Assembly: GCA_015680685.1 (NCBI GenBank)
Contig: MNCI01004504.1
Coordinates: forward strand, 785,847 to 849,846
From: Gnetum montanum
Taxonomy: Eukaryota > Streptophyta > Gnetopsida > Gnetales > Gnetaceae
Direction: 5' to 3'
DNA: 64,000 bases
Positions 33,561 through 44,602 of the stretch are shown piece after piece. Positions within the stretch are counted from its first letter, which is position 1, and each line of letters starts with the position of its first letter. The notes under the pieces are model-generated. The model was not told the DNA's origin, did no database searches, and saw only the letters and a program-made list of their open reading frames with translations. A program made the position numbers and the translations under genes.

Positions 33561-34589
33561 GATAGTTTTCCAGGGATACACATTATTTTTATTTGTTTCA
33601 TTTGTTTTTTTTTTTTTGAAAACAATGGAAAAGGAGAAAGCTCTCATGTTGATCCAAGTTAACCCTACTCTTGCAGATTTTACCTCTGAGAAATAAAACT
33701 GAAACAAAGAAACTACAGAGTCTTGAGGAATGCTCAAACAAAAACATCCTAGCACTATCAAACCTCAGAAAAAATGCAAAGGTTGGATTTAATTTCATTT
33801 CTCTATGTATATTCCTTTCTTGGTAGGTAATTTTTTGAGCACTCGAGGTAGACTTGCAACAAATGAGGAAATCATTCCAGAATAGAGAATTGACAATCGA
33901 GGAATAAGGTTGTGAGGGCTTTAATTCTTATTATTATCACATCTTTGCAATGATTTGACCCATCAATGTTATGGTAGCCACACTAAACATAGTATTGGTG
34001 ATGCTATGAGTGTTAATGGCCATGAGTGATGGCAAGTTACATTGTTGAGCTAGAACCTTTCTTTGATTTATATAATTTCTAGAACCATAATGGTGTTCCT
34101 ATGGTACCCCTCTAATGTTTTTTCTTTCCTTGGACTTGGAATTATAAAATTACTAATATTCAAACTATTCATCATCATCTGAAATATATAATTTTAAATT
34201 AAATATGTCCACCCAAATATAATGGTTTTTCAATGGGTTTATCTTAGATAGTGAGTTAAACCTTAGGCAAGGAGAATATGAATAAATAGCATCACTAAAT
34301 AGAATAGCTGCCTAAAGTTTAAACAAGTAAGATTAATAATAATCTTTAAGTGAAAAATTGTGATACTTTTTATATTCTTAATCCATAATATGAACAAAAT
34401 GTTCCAAAATTTCATTCTCCCTTTTTTACACTTTAGTTGAAAAACATAGACTTTATTGGAAACTTTTCTTTTTACATAGAAATAGAAATATTTTTTGATG
34501 AGAACTTTCATTAAAATTAAGGATTGATAAAATAAAAACCTCATTCCTAATAAAACTTAGGAAACTATACAAACTCAACATCATATAAA

Positions 34590-35315
34590 CTATTCTATGG
34601 GTAGAAAGAGAAGAGTTAGAGTAAATCTCTTAGGGATTCTCATATTGAGAGTACTTTCATATGTTATCTCAGTTATGATGAATACTTTTCTTTCCTCTTC
34701 TTGCCTACTTGAAGTCTCATCTTGGTCTTCACCTTTATCTTCCACAACTATTTTTGTCTCCTTTGCATTCATATCTTTAGCTGCTAATTTTTGAGGTCCT
34801 CCCTAATTAGATGTTTCTGTGTCTTGACATAAAAGCTTCTCCCTATGAATCATATCTACTATATTTCCTTTGATCTTTAGCTTGAGTATTACATTCATGG
34901 AAGCTGCCCCAAATGTTGGAATGTATGGAAAGTTCACCAATGAGAAATCTAAACTCATCTGAAAACCATAATAGAAAAGGACTTTCACTTGATGCTCCAT
35001 GGGTGGTTTCCTTACAATAGGCCCTCAACACATGTTTTGGGTAACATCCCATGACATATGGGATAAATAGCCTTCTTACTACTCTTTTTCGAAGAACCAT
35101 CTTCTTCCTCACACTTAAACACTTTAGTTTCTTTCTCTTCTTAAGTCTTGAATTGAGAAATGATGTAATACTAAGTAATCCACATCTCTTTTTATAGTGT
35201 AAAGAAAATTTGAAATTCCCACCAATTTCACTAACCAAATTTGCCACTTTATCAAATTTAATTATCTTTCCATCATTATATGGTAGGCCAATTTGAATTC
35301 CACTATTTGGTTATT
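34590..35315 (-). CDS. Unrecognised open frame in NA-1 (157 codons plus decayed tail)
   Basis: After a TAA near 35,316 the minus strand stays open to 34,843. It reads SGIQIGLPYNDGKIIKFDK, then NLVSEIGGNFKFSLHYKK, a basic stretch KKRKKLKCLSVRKKMVLRK, then YVMGCYPKHVLRAYCKE and FSDEFRFLIGELSIHSN. There is no ATG near its start; the first methionine is about 80 codons in. Beyond a stop at 34,843 a lysine/glutamate-rich stretch continues in shifted frames to about 34,590 (VEDKGEDQDETSS). It lies sense to the inferred NA-1 orientation, 280 bases inside the 5' LTR, where a gag would sit. It does not resemble a gag I know. It could be a gag-like protein, a captured gene, or a chance frame. Confidence 0.4.
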
Positions 35316-35597
35316 GAAATTAATTCACCACCAAGTAATTATCTAACCATCACTCCCACTTACCCATATGACAAGTAATGATTACTTAAGATAATATAAA
35401 TTAAATAATTTATGAACACTTTAAATTAAATATTATTTAAACTAGTACTCTAACATATACATGTTTAAATAATACTATATAGACTTAGTTAAACATATGT
35501 ATAGGATATATATGTTATGATTAAATGTTATATAAGACTATATGTATTTTACTTATTATATTGTTGGCAACCATTTAGGACGCAACTGCCAACGAGT

Positions 35598-36966
35598 GTC
35601 CTCGAACAGGATTTAGGTGCTTGCTGGTCTCTGGCAACACCAAGGCCCAGATACCTCCAAATAGACTCAGTAGTTAATGTGAGTATGTGTGTGTGCTATT
35701 GCGGTGTGTTGTTGTGAACAATGAAAAGATTGGATTGTGTGTAAAACTATAAATGACTTATCTTAAAGAGATTCAACCAACTTTGCCAAGTACTGTGAGT
35801 TGTTGAGAGTTCTTATTCTGTTCAATTGCTTAGTCTATGCGGTCCTTATAATACCTACTTGTAACAAATAAAGTTTTACAAAAACATTTGAGCACAACTC
35901 TGCGAATCTACTTATAATTTTCCCTATAGAAATAGATAGTTCTACAAGAAAACTAGAAATAGAGCAAGATTCAATGGAAATAGAAAGAAGAGAAAAAGAA
36001 AGCAGATTTGTGTAAAGATCTCAAATGTTTAAACAAGGTAGAATTATACGAGTAAACACTTCGCAATAAAGCTATCCCAAATTCAATAACTATGAATTGT
36101 TCAAACTCCCAAGCCTCAAATAACCAATTTCTTCAAGACAATCCTACTATGCTACCCAAAAAATTGCTGCGTAAACTATCACGTACCAGACTCTATTTTG
36201 GCTAGATAATGGATGTCAACAATTGCATTCAATAGAACCTTCAAAATACTTGACAATTTTTGATTGAAATACCACGAAGATTTACTTTAAAGATAAAAGA
36301 AGCTATTCTGGTCCTATCAAAATACCAAAGATTTTCTAAACCCTCTTGACTATTGAATTGTTCAACGGCTTGACTACATGCAGAGGCTCTCTTACAACAA
36401 TCTCAATAGCGGTTCTTATACATTGAACAACAATAACATTCACTACTAAAATACTCTTAAGGCTTTCAAACACGAGCTCTTCTATGGCAAAATTTTAATA
36501 GAAATTTTCTATCATGCAACAAGAACAATAAGAGTAATCTAAAAATCCCAAAATTACTTGCCAAGCATAATACTCTCTAAACCACTAGCTAAACAATTTA
36601 AAAAAAATAAAAAATAAACATAACTCACAGGACTATGACAAAGAGGCTGAAATGTTGTCTTTAATAAGTCATCTTACAAGAAAACTTTCACAATTTCTTC
36701 TTTACAATCTTCCTCCAAGACCCCGAGTGTGTGTTAAGCCTTTTTATAGGATCTCATAGGTAGTTAGATATTCCAAAATATCTTGGGTAACTTCTCTCCC
36801 AAGTAAGGAAGTTATAACTTGCCCAACAAGTTAGGAGATATTACTTGCCCAACAAGTTAGGAAGTTATAACTTATACATGAAGTTAGGAGAAAATCATGC
36901 TAACATTGGCATGTGTCTTTACAAATATTACAAATATTTCTTTTATAAGCAACAACCTATATAATA
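35598..36966 (-). repeat. NA-1 LTR, right copy (5' LTR)
   Basis: Partner of 31,590-32,922; starts TGTCCTCGAACAGG on the plus strand. TATA-like TATAAAAA on the minus strand at 36,741-36,748. CpG content is higher than in the left copy, for example around 35,590-35,720. Confidence 0.65.
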
Positions 36967-37560
36967 ATTTTTTAAAAAAATAAATCCAAGATCTCCATAA
37001 TATAAGAGCTCCATACAATTGTCATTTTATTTTTATTTAGGATTTTAATTATTAAATATCATTAAGCTCTAGTAATTCTCATGATTAGGCGATACTAAGA
37101 AAGTAATTCAGCATCCACCTTAGTGTAGATGTTGGTGGAGGCAGCTGCATGGTCTTTAAAATCAATAAAGTCAATCCTTGCAAATTTCTGATGTTGTATA
37201 ATTAAATCATATGCATTTTATATCCATGTAAAATTTTCTCCTGGCTTCCTTGGAAAAATAACATTCACTGGAAAAATAAATTCCAATACGATGGTGATTA
37301 CTTGGCGCCGTGAAGAACGCCTCCGAATGTGAAGGCGCCAGGCCTGAAACTACCTGGTTTCTGCAAAAGGTTTCAAATTATTCCACCTTGTGCCAATCTC
37401 AGCCAGAATCGTATATCAATCACCACCACAAAACAAGGCCCTGCCACTGCATCTGGTAATGTTGCCAAAAAAAAGGTGAGCGTACGCCTTATCTGTTACT
37501 CTGTGTCATGTGCCAGTCTTGTCTGTTAGAGTGCTAATCTAACAAAGAAATAGAATCAAG
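36967..37560 (+). other. Exon-like island, gene not recognised
   Basis: Around 37,300-37,510 GC content rises sharply. A plus-strand frame without a clear ATG (37,312-37,473) reads LKLPGFCKRFQIIPP, then ANLSQNRISITTTKQGP and VAKKK, and ends at AAG/GTGAGC, a good splice-donor context. Serine/threonine-rich, basic character would fit a transit peptide, but that is speculation. ATG at 37,291 gives only 13 codons. It may be a first exon of a lost gene. The rest of the stretch is AT-rich and featureless. Confidence 0.3.
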
Positions 37561-37861
37561 ATGGACTACGCAGCCATCAACATTGTAAGAAGTCATGGTA
37601 TTTGTTAGATATGAGTGAAAACATTAGTGAGCATGCCTTAACCATGGTCCACGCTTAAATATTAAGGGCATATGATGAAGAGTTGAAGATACAATCATTT
37701 TTGCAAGCATATAACAATGGTACTGGCAAGCAATCTACTGGCATTCCTAAAATCTGAGGGAGTGAAACATGTTAAGATTTTTGATGTAGAGCATGGCACC
37801 GAAGCTCAGCGTGATGGCTGTAGCCGCCCTAGGAGAAACGACTACCGTTAGGGTTTGCATT

Positions 37862-38822
37862 TGCAGAGCATGGCGTCAACGCTTGCAATGGCGTTACCAG
37901 GCCACCTGGATGAAGCAAGCTACCCACGTTCACCACTAGTGCGAGTAGAACCTGAATGTGGGCTACACCTACCAGCTGTGGAGCCATCAGAACTGAACTA
38001 CGCGTCGATCCAAGGGCCAGGTGAGTAGCTCCTCATCACAAAAGTCGCCCTGCTTAAGCCAACCGTGGTTGAAGAAGCCGGTGTGTCCGCTGTTGGTCGT
38101 TACGATATCCAAGTGGCCTCAGATTATGAAGAGCATCTTGTCCATTGGGTCGCCCTCGCGTACTATGTACGTGTCTTTCGTGAACAGCGTTGGCTTCAGC
38201 CACTCACACAGCCCGTTGATCAGATGGTCGTCCACGTACTCGAACAGCAGCATCCTTCTAACCAATCCCAAACAGAGATGTCATTTGATATCTCGACAAA
38301 GATCCTTGGGAAGGCTCTGCACCAGTGATTCCTCATACACTCCTCATGTTTCAAGCCATTTATACTGGTCATAGCAATGAACCCTCTGTCTTAGATGGTC
38401 AGGCAGTAACCAATGACGCATCCACTGCTCTATATCACATCTTTTTACTCTCATTTCTTCCAACCTTATTGTTAATGATTGCAAGTATGTATGACAAAGG
38501 TTTTGCAAGATATTGTTACTGGTTGTATTCCACTGAGAGATATTGAAAGTATTATAATTCGTACAGTACAGATATTTGTGTTTGCAATCAATAAGCTGGT
38601 TGCAATAGTCATGTAGAGAAGAAAATTGTAAGCAACTCCAGCCCATGCTATCTCTGCAAATACTCCAGATGATTTTACAGCATCTAAAATGAGAAGATAT
38701 AACCGAAAGAACCTTGGAATATACTGGAAGAATACAACAAGTTGCAATGCATTCTTTGAAACTAGTTCATACAACCTAGTTGGTCTTCTTTGATCAGCCA
38801 TCCAGATAACAACCGAATCCAC
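37862..38822 (-). pseudogene. Cyclic nucleotide-gated channel (CNGC) pseudogene
   Basis: Minus-strand reading matches plant CNGC ion channels from the fourth membrane helix to the IQ motif. 38,822-38,620: VVFFQYIPRFFRLYLL, then SSGVFAEIAWAGVAYNFLLYM (helices S4-S5). About 38,490-38,340: YLQSLTIRLEEMRVKR, EQWMRHWLLPDHLRQRV, YDQYKWLET (C-linker). About 38,330-38,010: SLPKDLCRDIK, LFEYVDDHLINGL, YIVREGDPMDKMLFII, TGFFNHGWLKQGDFC (nucleotide-binding domain). About 37,960-37,880: TFRFYSH then CFIQVAW (IQ motif). The pore between S5 and C-linker (~80 residues) and ~60 residues before TFRFYSH are missing. At least six stops fall at R, Q or W positions of the family, and there are two frameshifts. 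No intron is evident inside the matched parts, so a processed copy is possible. CNGCs carry Ca2+ across the plasma membrane; this copy cannot. Confidence 0.85.
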
Positions 38823-38949
38823 CTTTTCTACGTTTATTGTTGTTCCATGAAATGGCCAAATGTGCCAACATATATCAAAATTTTATTATTTACTACTATG
38901 TATAGTAAATATTATTATAGTTACCTATACACACATATATATTACTATA

Positions 38950-38975
38950 CTTTATACATACATACATACATATAT
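38950..38975 (+). repeat. Short TACA microsatellite
   Basis: About four tandem TACA units within a TA-rich stretch (38,880-38,980). Simple sequence only. Confidence 0.6.
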
Positions 38976-39059
38976 TCAAATTGTGGACAGTTGTCCAAAA
39001 TAATGTTTTATACGTAAAAAATTATATGGAAACAACAACTCTATCCCATCTAGCGTCAA

Positions 39060-39846
39060 TAATTTGTATGTATCTTTGGATAATTATTTCTTGACTTGAA
39101 ACAGACCAATCCATATTGCTAAAAACTTATTTGGCTTTTTCATATTCCATAATAATACAAGATCACTAACCTTAAAAGTCCTTTTCAAAGCCTTTCTATC
39201 GAATCACCTTTTGATTAAGAAGCATTCTTTAATAAATTATCTTTATCTTTATCCATTTTGGCTTCTCTTTTAATGAACAAAGTCATGAAACTTCTATCTT
39301 TATTAGTTTTCTTACTATATTTTTGTACAAAATTTGATGTTGAACTTATAATTCTATTTGTAATTCTTGCAAGCAACCCATAGACTAAGTTACAAGCTAA
39401 AGTTCCAATAGCCTTCTTAAATCTAATATGATTAGTCCATAATGTATATTGCAAATAATCAATCCAATTTCCTAGATTCCCATCCATTGATCTCTTAATG
39501 TAGGAAATAAGCTTTTTATTTGTAGATTTAGCTAAGCCATTTCCTTGAGGATAATAATTTGAAGAAGAAAATAGAAAGATGCATTTTTCCAATACCCATG
39601 TTATAAATTCTTCAAATTGAAAAGTAGGTCCATTATTAGTACCAACACTTCAGGTAGATGAAAATGACTTAAAATTTGGTCTTCCAAGAACTTAATCACA
39701 TTTGATGTTGAACTTTTTCTTAGAGCCTTTTCTTCATACCATTTAGTAAAATAACTAGTAGTTATGAGAATAAACTTTTGTCTTGCTCTTGATGGAGTAA
39801 TTATGCTAATGAAATATAAGCTCCATTGCTGAAATGATCTATTCAC
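39060..39846 (-). pseudogene. Tat-type Ty3/gypsy integrase fragment
   Basis: Minus-strand reading. 39,846-39,601 gives FQQWSLYFISIITPS (D of the WxxD box lost), then ITTSYFTKWYEEKALRKSS and FLEDQILSHFHLPEV. 39,592-39,215 gives YYPQGNGLAKSTNKKLISYI, a leucine/tryptophan-rich block, and LACNLVYGLL. 39,200-39,060 gives RKALKRTFKVSDLVLLWNM and a decayed C-terminal end. The GLAKSTNK and DYFTKW-like wording is typical of the Tat branch rather than of Athila or chromoviruses. The second D is lost near VLIMD. No RT or LTR attaches to it. It is not contiguous with Tat-1, because an RTE fragment lies between. Confidence 0.75.
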
Positions 39847-40914
39847 TATTACTTAAGTTTCTTATCTTCTCTTTATTAATAAATATTGATCTAATTCATC
39901 ATGAGATATCATGAGATATATTATGAAGAGAGCTCTTGAGTTGGTAAGAACTTAGCTAGAGATGTTATAAGAGCACATTGAGTGAGTGCATGTGTGGTTT
40001 TTGCTCCGAGATCAATTATGTGGTATATTAGCCTATGTCTTTTTATGTCTTCCTTATGAGTTAAGATCTCAATCTTGGGTTTTGGGAGAGACCTCATTCA
40101 TTTGTATCTCACATTGATAATAATTGTTGTATGGTTGTAAAGCCACATGATCTACATCGTCATTTGAATGTTGTGAGTATGTTTAGATGATTTTGTGGAA
40201 TGTGTAACCCTATTGTAATCTTCTTTTCAATAATTTAAGATAGCTATTTTTCTTGTTTTCTAGCATATTGTTTTGTCATTTATCATATCTGGATTTAGTA
40301 GATTGAAGATTATTTTTCCTAGAAGTAAACCTGCTCTAGTAGATATGCTTAATTATATCCAACTTTCATGAAAACTAGATAGATTCATAACCTACACAAT
40401 CATGGAGGTTATATTGTACATAAATAGCTTATGAAAAATACATGCATGATCATGTATATTCCTTATTCATTAAATTTTCTATGCTAATGAGACAAAAAAT
40501 TGAAGAAATGCAAACTACATTTGTAATACTAGATACATTAGCTAATGATGATAAGATTTGTCATCATCAACTTGATCAAAAAAATGAAAACTTTGAAGAC
40601 CCTGGAAATTTACAACATATTTTGACATTAGGTTATATCAATTTGGGTAAGGATATTAAGAATTTTTTACTTTATCATATTTCTAGAGAATGCCTATAAA
40701 ATCTAGATTTATAAATTACACAAGAATATATCTTATAACACTTAATAATCACAAAAACCTAGAAAAGATATTATGAAATAAGCACAATAAACAAAATTTA
40801 CATAATCAAAACAAGGACTACGATCATTTAATAGAGTTTTTAAAAAGATTCATTCAACGGTAAGTGATTCATTTAATAGATTTAAATATTCAACATTAAG
40901 GGATGTTTGGGAAA
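39847..40914. other. No recognised gene
   Basis: AT-rich sequence. One plus-strand open frame of 85 codons (40,442-40,699, MHDHVYSLFIKFSMLMRQ...) has no domain I recognise. It might be an upstream scrap of the LINE that follows, but the similarity is too weak to claim. Confidence 0.4.
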
Positions 40915-41453
40915 ACCTGTTGTTAGTATTATTCAAGGCCAGAAAGTCCTTCACTGCAAAATGTTTAGCAATGAATGATCAGTCCTACAATTAGATGGTG
41001 AAATTGATAAAGATATAAGAAATAGAATTAAGGCAGTATGATCAAAATGGAGATAGGCTAGTGGTATTCTAAGTGATAAAATAATATCAATAAAACTAAA
41101 GGAAAAAAATTATAGAACAACAATCATACATGCTATCTTACATGGTGTTGATTATTATGCATTACAAAAAAGACATGAATAACAAATCAATTTGGCAAAA
41201 ATATTAATGTTTTGATGGATGTTGAATGTTACCAAATTAGATAAACTACATAATGCAAATATTAGATTAATACTTGAAGTGACTTTTATTTCAAATAAGC
41301 TACAAGAATGATGGCTTGATTTGGACATGTGCAAAGAAGATCAAATAATCAGCTTATAAAAAAATATCACTACATCACTTTTCTAGGAAAGCCATGAAAA
41401 GAAAGATCAAAGAAGAAAATGGAAAAGATAATTAAATATGATTTAAAGAAAAT
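40915..41453 (+). pseudogene. RTE-type LINE: C-terminal end of ORF
   Basis: The plus strand reads LDGEIDKDIRNRIKAV, SKWR-stop-ASGILSDKI, LKEKNYRTTIIHAILHGVDYYAL, KRHE, MLNVTKLDKLHNANIRLI, then GHVQRRSNN in a shifted frame, and KERSKKKWKR. This is the conserved thumb/C-terminal part of plant RTE-clade non-LTR retrotransposons (the segment ending with GHVQRR and a GRPKK basic stretch). Stops and one frameshift are present. A ~45 base block near 40,940-40,985 appears inserted. The 5' part and 3' tail are missing. It is cut off exactly where the Tat-1 LTR begins (41,454). Confidence 0.8.
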
Positions 41454-42421
41454 TGTTTCTATATAAATGTTCTTTACATTCCCATAAGAACACCTCCATA
41501 AACTAAGTATTAAAACACTTAGTACACAACTACAAATGGTATTTAACTAGATATAACATTTTTTGAGTTAATGATAATGATACGATTAGGAATAAATTTC
41601 TAATCGAATGTGGACTTAACCATACTAAACTTGAACCAAGGATTGCAAGAAAATAATAAAATGTTAATACTTTAAAAAACTAACTATTTATTACTAAAAA
41701 AAAGACTAAGTGTAGAATGTTGAAAAATAAATTAAGTATAGAAAATGTATTGTGAGAAATAAATTCTATGTATAAAAATGTAAGGAGAAGAGCATAAAAT
41801 ATTAGTAAAATGAGATATGAGAGAAAGCATCTTAGTTACCTTTCCAATATAAGAAAATTTTTTATTAGTAGAAAAGATAAGTGTTTGCCTCTATAGAGGA
41901 TCAAACTACAAATGTTGGTAACAAACATAAGTAAAATAAGGCTAATAATAAAGAACCAATTTGTGAGCAAAATATAGGGTAGAAGAATGAAATTGAACCT
42001 TTGGATGATAATTGTGTTAATGGAAAAGCTATATAAGTGGTCCAAAATCATTTTGAGTTCAAAATAGGGTTGTTTTAATTAAGTAGCCTAGGATTGAGAC
42101 TAGAGCTAAAAAATTATAACTCTAAAATTTGATGTTGAAGCTTGACAATTCTAACTTTACAGATTGATGCTCAGCTGAAATTCTAACTCTGATAGTAAAA
42201 ATGAATTGGAAAATTCTAACTCTAGAGTGTTGATGCAAGTGTTGCTTGATTGATGCAAATACCATGTCAATGTTAGTGTTGAAGCTACTAGGAGCTTTAG
42301 TGATCATGGAGCATGTAGGAGACATGGGGTTGTCTACTTCATGCACTCTCGATCTCGTAAAATCTCAAAAAAGTGCTTTAGATCTCAAGAAAATAAACCC
42401 TAAAATTGAGTATTGATGCAA

Positions 42422-42429
42422 TATTTATA
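42422..42429 (-). promoter_or_regulatory. TATA box in Tat-1 left LTR
   Basis: TATAAATA on the minus strand. The right LTR has the same octamer at 61,271-61,278 in a conserved flank (CCTATAAATA). It lies between the tandem-repeat U3 and the R/U5 part. Confidence 0.6.
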
Positions 42430-42749
42430 GGTTTATGATCTTCAATTTCAATTTAGCATTGTCAAATTTGATATTGGAGTTAAGTGAAATTCATCTAGAG
42501 TTGCTCTGGAGTTCAAAAATAGAAAGTATAATCTTTATGTTTTTTTGGATAAGTTCCACTAATTTTAGAATCAGAATCACCAATAATTAATCAAATTCTT
42601 GAATTTTATTCCAAGTACTAGCCCAAACCTCCTAGGACTCTATTTTATGCCCAAACTACTGCTAAACGATATTGAAATGATGTTGAGATATCCACAAAGA
42701 TAGGATATGATCTAAGCTATTGGTTTCAAAGGTCAAGAGAGCCATTTTG

Positions 42750-44020
42750 GGATCACTAAGAGTGCTGACATTGGTGTCAACATCCATGTCATTAATACAT
42801 TAAAAAAAATTTATAATTTTGATCACCCTATACTTTTGAGTCTCTAGGACCTTATTTGATAATCAAACTAAAGTCAAATGATGTTAAGATGATGTTAAAA
42901 GGCTAGTGAGGCTATGGGATGAAGCCAAACATTGATTTGAAAATTGAGAATGATATTTTATTACTCTTGAAGGTTCTAATGCTAGCATCAGCATCATGGT
43001 TAGCTAAGAAAATTTTTTATCATTTTCTAGCATGAAAATTCTAACTTTTAGAATGCCTAAAATGATCTTGAAATGAGCCATAATGATGCTTTTTAGATAC
43101 TAAGAAGTCTTTAAACTTATCAAATATTACATATTATAAGTTTGAAGTGAGATAGGAGTTCATGACATATCATTAAAGGTGCTAACATTAGCTATAATGC
43201 CACCTAACATCACTTACCTAAAAACATCTCAATTTGGGCCTCCAAATGCTTCAAAAGTGTTCAAACTAAGTCCATTCTTTTGGGGATGGTTATGACCCAT
43301 AACCATAGACCTATAGAAGCTTGATATTCTATCAAAGATAGTGTTTTAAGGGCTTGTTTTGTAGGTAATGCTAATGATGACACTAAAGCTAGCTTCAATG
43401 TCACTTAGCATCACTTAGCCAAAAACACCATAGTTTGCACCTTGAAATGATTCCAAAAGTACCCACATAGGTGCTCATCCTTTTGGAAATTATTAAAGGC
43501 CATTATGAAGGACCTATAGAAGCCTAGAATGTTGTCAAAGATAGTGTTTTTAAGGATGTTTCTATATGTAATAGTAATGGTAATGCTCACACTTTCTTCA
43601 ACGTCACTTAGCATCATTTAGATAAAAAAAAAACTTATTTTGTACCTCTAAATTTTGCTAAAAGTGCTCAAAACTATAGCCCATCATTTTAGAAATACTT
43701 ATAAATCATCACCAAAAATGTATAAAAGTCTAAAATGCTACTAAAGATGGTAATTTTTAGGATGTTTTTGTAGGTGACATTGATGTTGATGATAATGTTA
43801 GCATCAACATCACCCAAAGTTAGAAAAATTTTGGTCCAAGGGTCAAATTGTCAAAATGCAAAAATTTGAAGCCTTTGATGGCATACATACCTTGGATGAG
43901 TTTTTAAAAGTCTTATGGGACCTAATTTTAGGCCAAATTTTAGTTTTGGTTTAGGTAACATAGGCATAATGATGCAAGCGAAGTACTAACATGGAATTCA
44001 TGTTGCCTCTAACAGTTAGA
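42750..44020 (-). repeat. ~200 bp tandem repeats in Tat-1 left LTR
   Basis: Six to seven diverged units. The landmark 'GCTAACATTAGC then ATCACTTA-like' recurs at about 42,759, 42,971, 43,169, 43,366, 43,571, 43,773 and 43,975 (spacings 196-212). A second landmark, CAAAAGTG(C/T)(T/C)CAAA, recurs at 43,251, 43,453 and 43,658. Units are too diverged to be recent. They fill the U3 upstream of the TATA box. Confidence 0.8.
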
Positions 44021-44225
44021 AATATTTTGGTTTTTAAACTTTTATAAGGTCATAAAAAATGGAGCTCATAAGCTAGGTTATAAATTTGAATGGTTCTTAG
44101 AAGCCTCTAAGAGGTGAAAAGGTATCCCATGAATTTATATCTGGAGAGCTTGATACTCAAACTCATGTGGAATAATGTCAAAACCATACTTAGACTTAAG
44201 TCATGCAAAACTAAAAAAGTGGATG

Positions 44226-44230
44226 TAACA
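44226..44230 (+). other. Target-site duplication of solo LTR, left copy
   Basis: TAACA directly precedes the LTR start. TAACA also follows its end at 45,191-45,195. The perfect duplication shows that a complete element inserted here and later lost its interior by LTR-LTR recombination. Confidence 0.9.
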
Positions 44231-44315
44231 TGATGAGACGTGATTCGCATGAGCCGCAATATCACGTCGTCCCCTGTGATGTCACGTATGCGATATCGCG
44301 GTCCACCGCCAAATC

Positions 44316-44323
44316 TATAAATA
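44316..44323 (+). promoter_or_regulatory. TATA box of the solo LTR
   Basis: TATAAATA, about 18 bases after a GATATC word at 44,292-44,297. It has the same spacing as in the terminal LTR. Confidence 0.75.
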
Positions 44324-44602
44324 AGAGGCGACACTCCCCTTATTTCCCATCCTAAGCTAGAAGTAGGGAAACTCTGGTAGATTGATCACTCCAGAGATAG
44401 AATATTTTCCATGTGCCCGCAGTAGGAGTCCCCAAGTGAACGAATCTTTATTCAAACAACATTGTACCTGAACACAAGTTGTGTATGGTAATAAAGATGA
44501 GCTTTGTGGATAAACATTGTAGTGCATGGAATAGGATTTATTACTTGTTATTTATTACATGTTATTTCTTACCTATTATTTATTACCCTGCAATAGCGCG
44601 AC

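Larger units (their letters stand above)
31590..36966 (-). mobile_element. NA-1: LTR-flanked element without recognised gag/pol
   Basis: Two direct copies of a ~1.35 kb repeat (31,590-32,922 and 35,598-36,966) bracket a 2.7 kb interior. Both repeats begin TGT on the plus strand and contain a TATA-like box only in minus orientation. A purine-rich run on the minus strand (GGAGAAGAAGAA at 32,925-32,936) lies next to the left repeat, as a polypurine tract should if the element points left. The interior has no RT, integrase or knuckle. It carries an unrecognised 157-codon open frame and an exon-like fragment. I infer a non-autonomous LTR element. The right ends of the repeats and the target duplication are not resolved. 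Confidence 0.55.
41454..44230 (-). repeat. Tat-1 LTR, left copy (3' LTR)
   Basis: About 2.8 kb. Aligns with the right copy throughout, for example TGTTTCTA near the left end, AGAACACCTCCAT, GGAGCTTTAGTGATCATGG, ATGCACTCT and TTCAATTTCAATTTAG. U3 lies to the right of a minus-strand TATA box and is made of ~200 base tandem units. It ends TAACA at 44,226-44,230, the site of the solo-LTR insertion, i.e. TGTTA on the minus strand. Confidence 0.65.

Noticed and set aside
34263-34544. 93-codon lysine/phenylalanine/isoleucine-rich frame
   Set aside because: Composition is that of AT-rich non-coding DNA; no motif.
38021-38374. 117-codon plus-strand open frame, serine/histidine-rich
   Set aside because: It is antisense to the CNGC nucleotide-binding domain; the minus strand gives clear family similarity, so this frame is a shadow.
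40442-40699. 85-codon open frame as a gene
   Set aside because: No domain, no start or splice context, AT-rich; could be LINE-derived but similarity is not visible.
42750-44020. CRISPR-like or centromeric satellite array
   Set aside because: Units are long, diverged, contiguous without spacers and confined to an LTR; they occur in both LTR copies, so they are part of the element.
44107-44334. 75-codon minus-strand frame
   Set aside because: Spans the junction between the Tat-1 LTR and the solo LTR, so it cannot be a gene.
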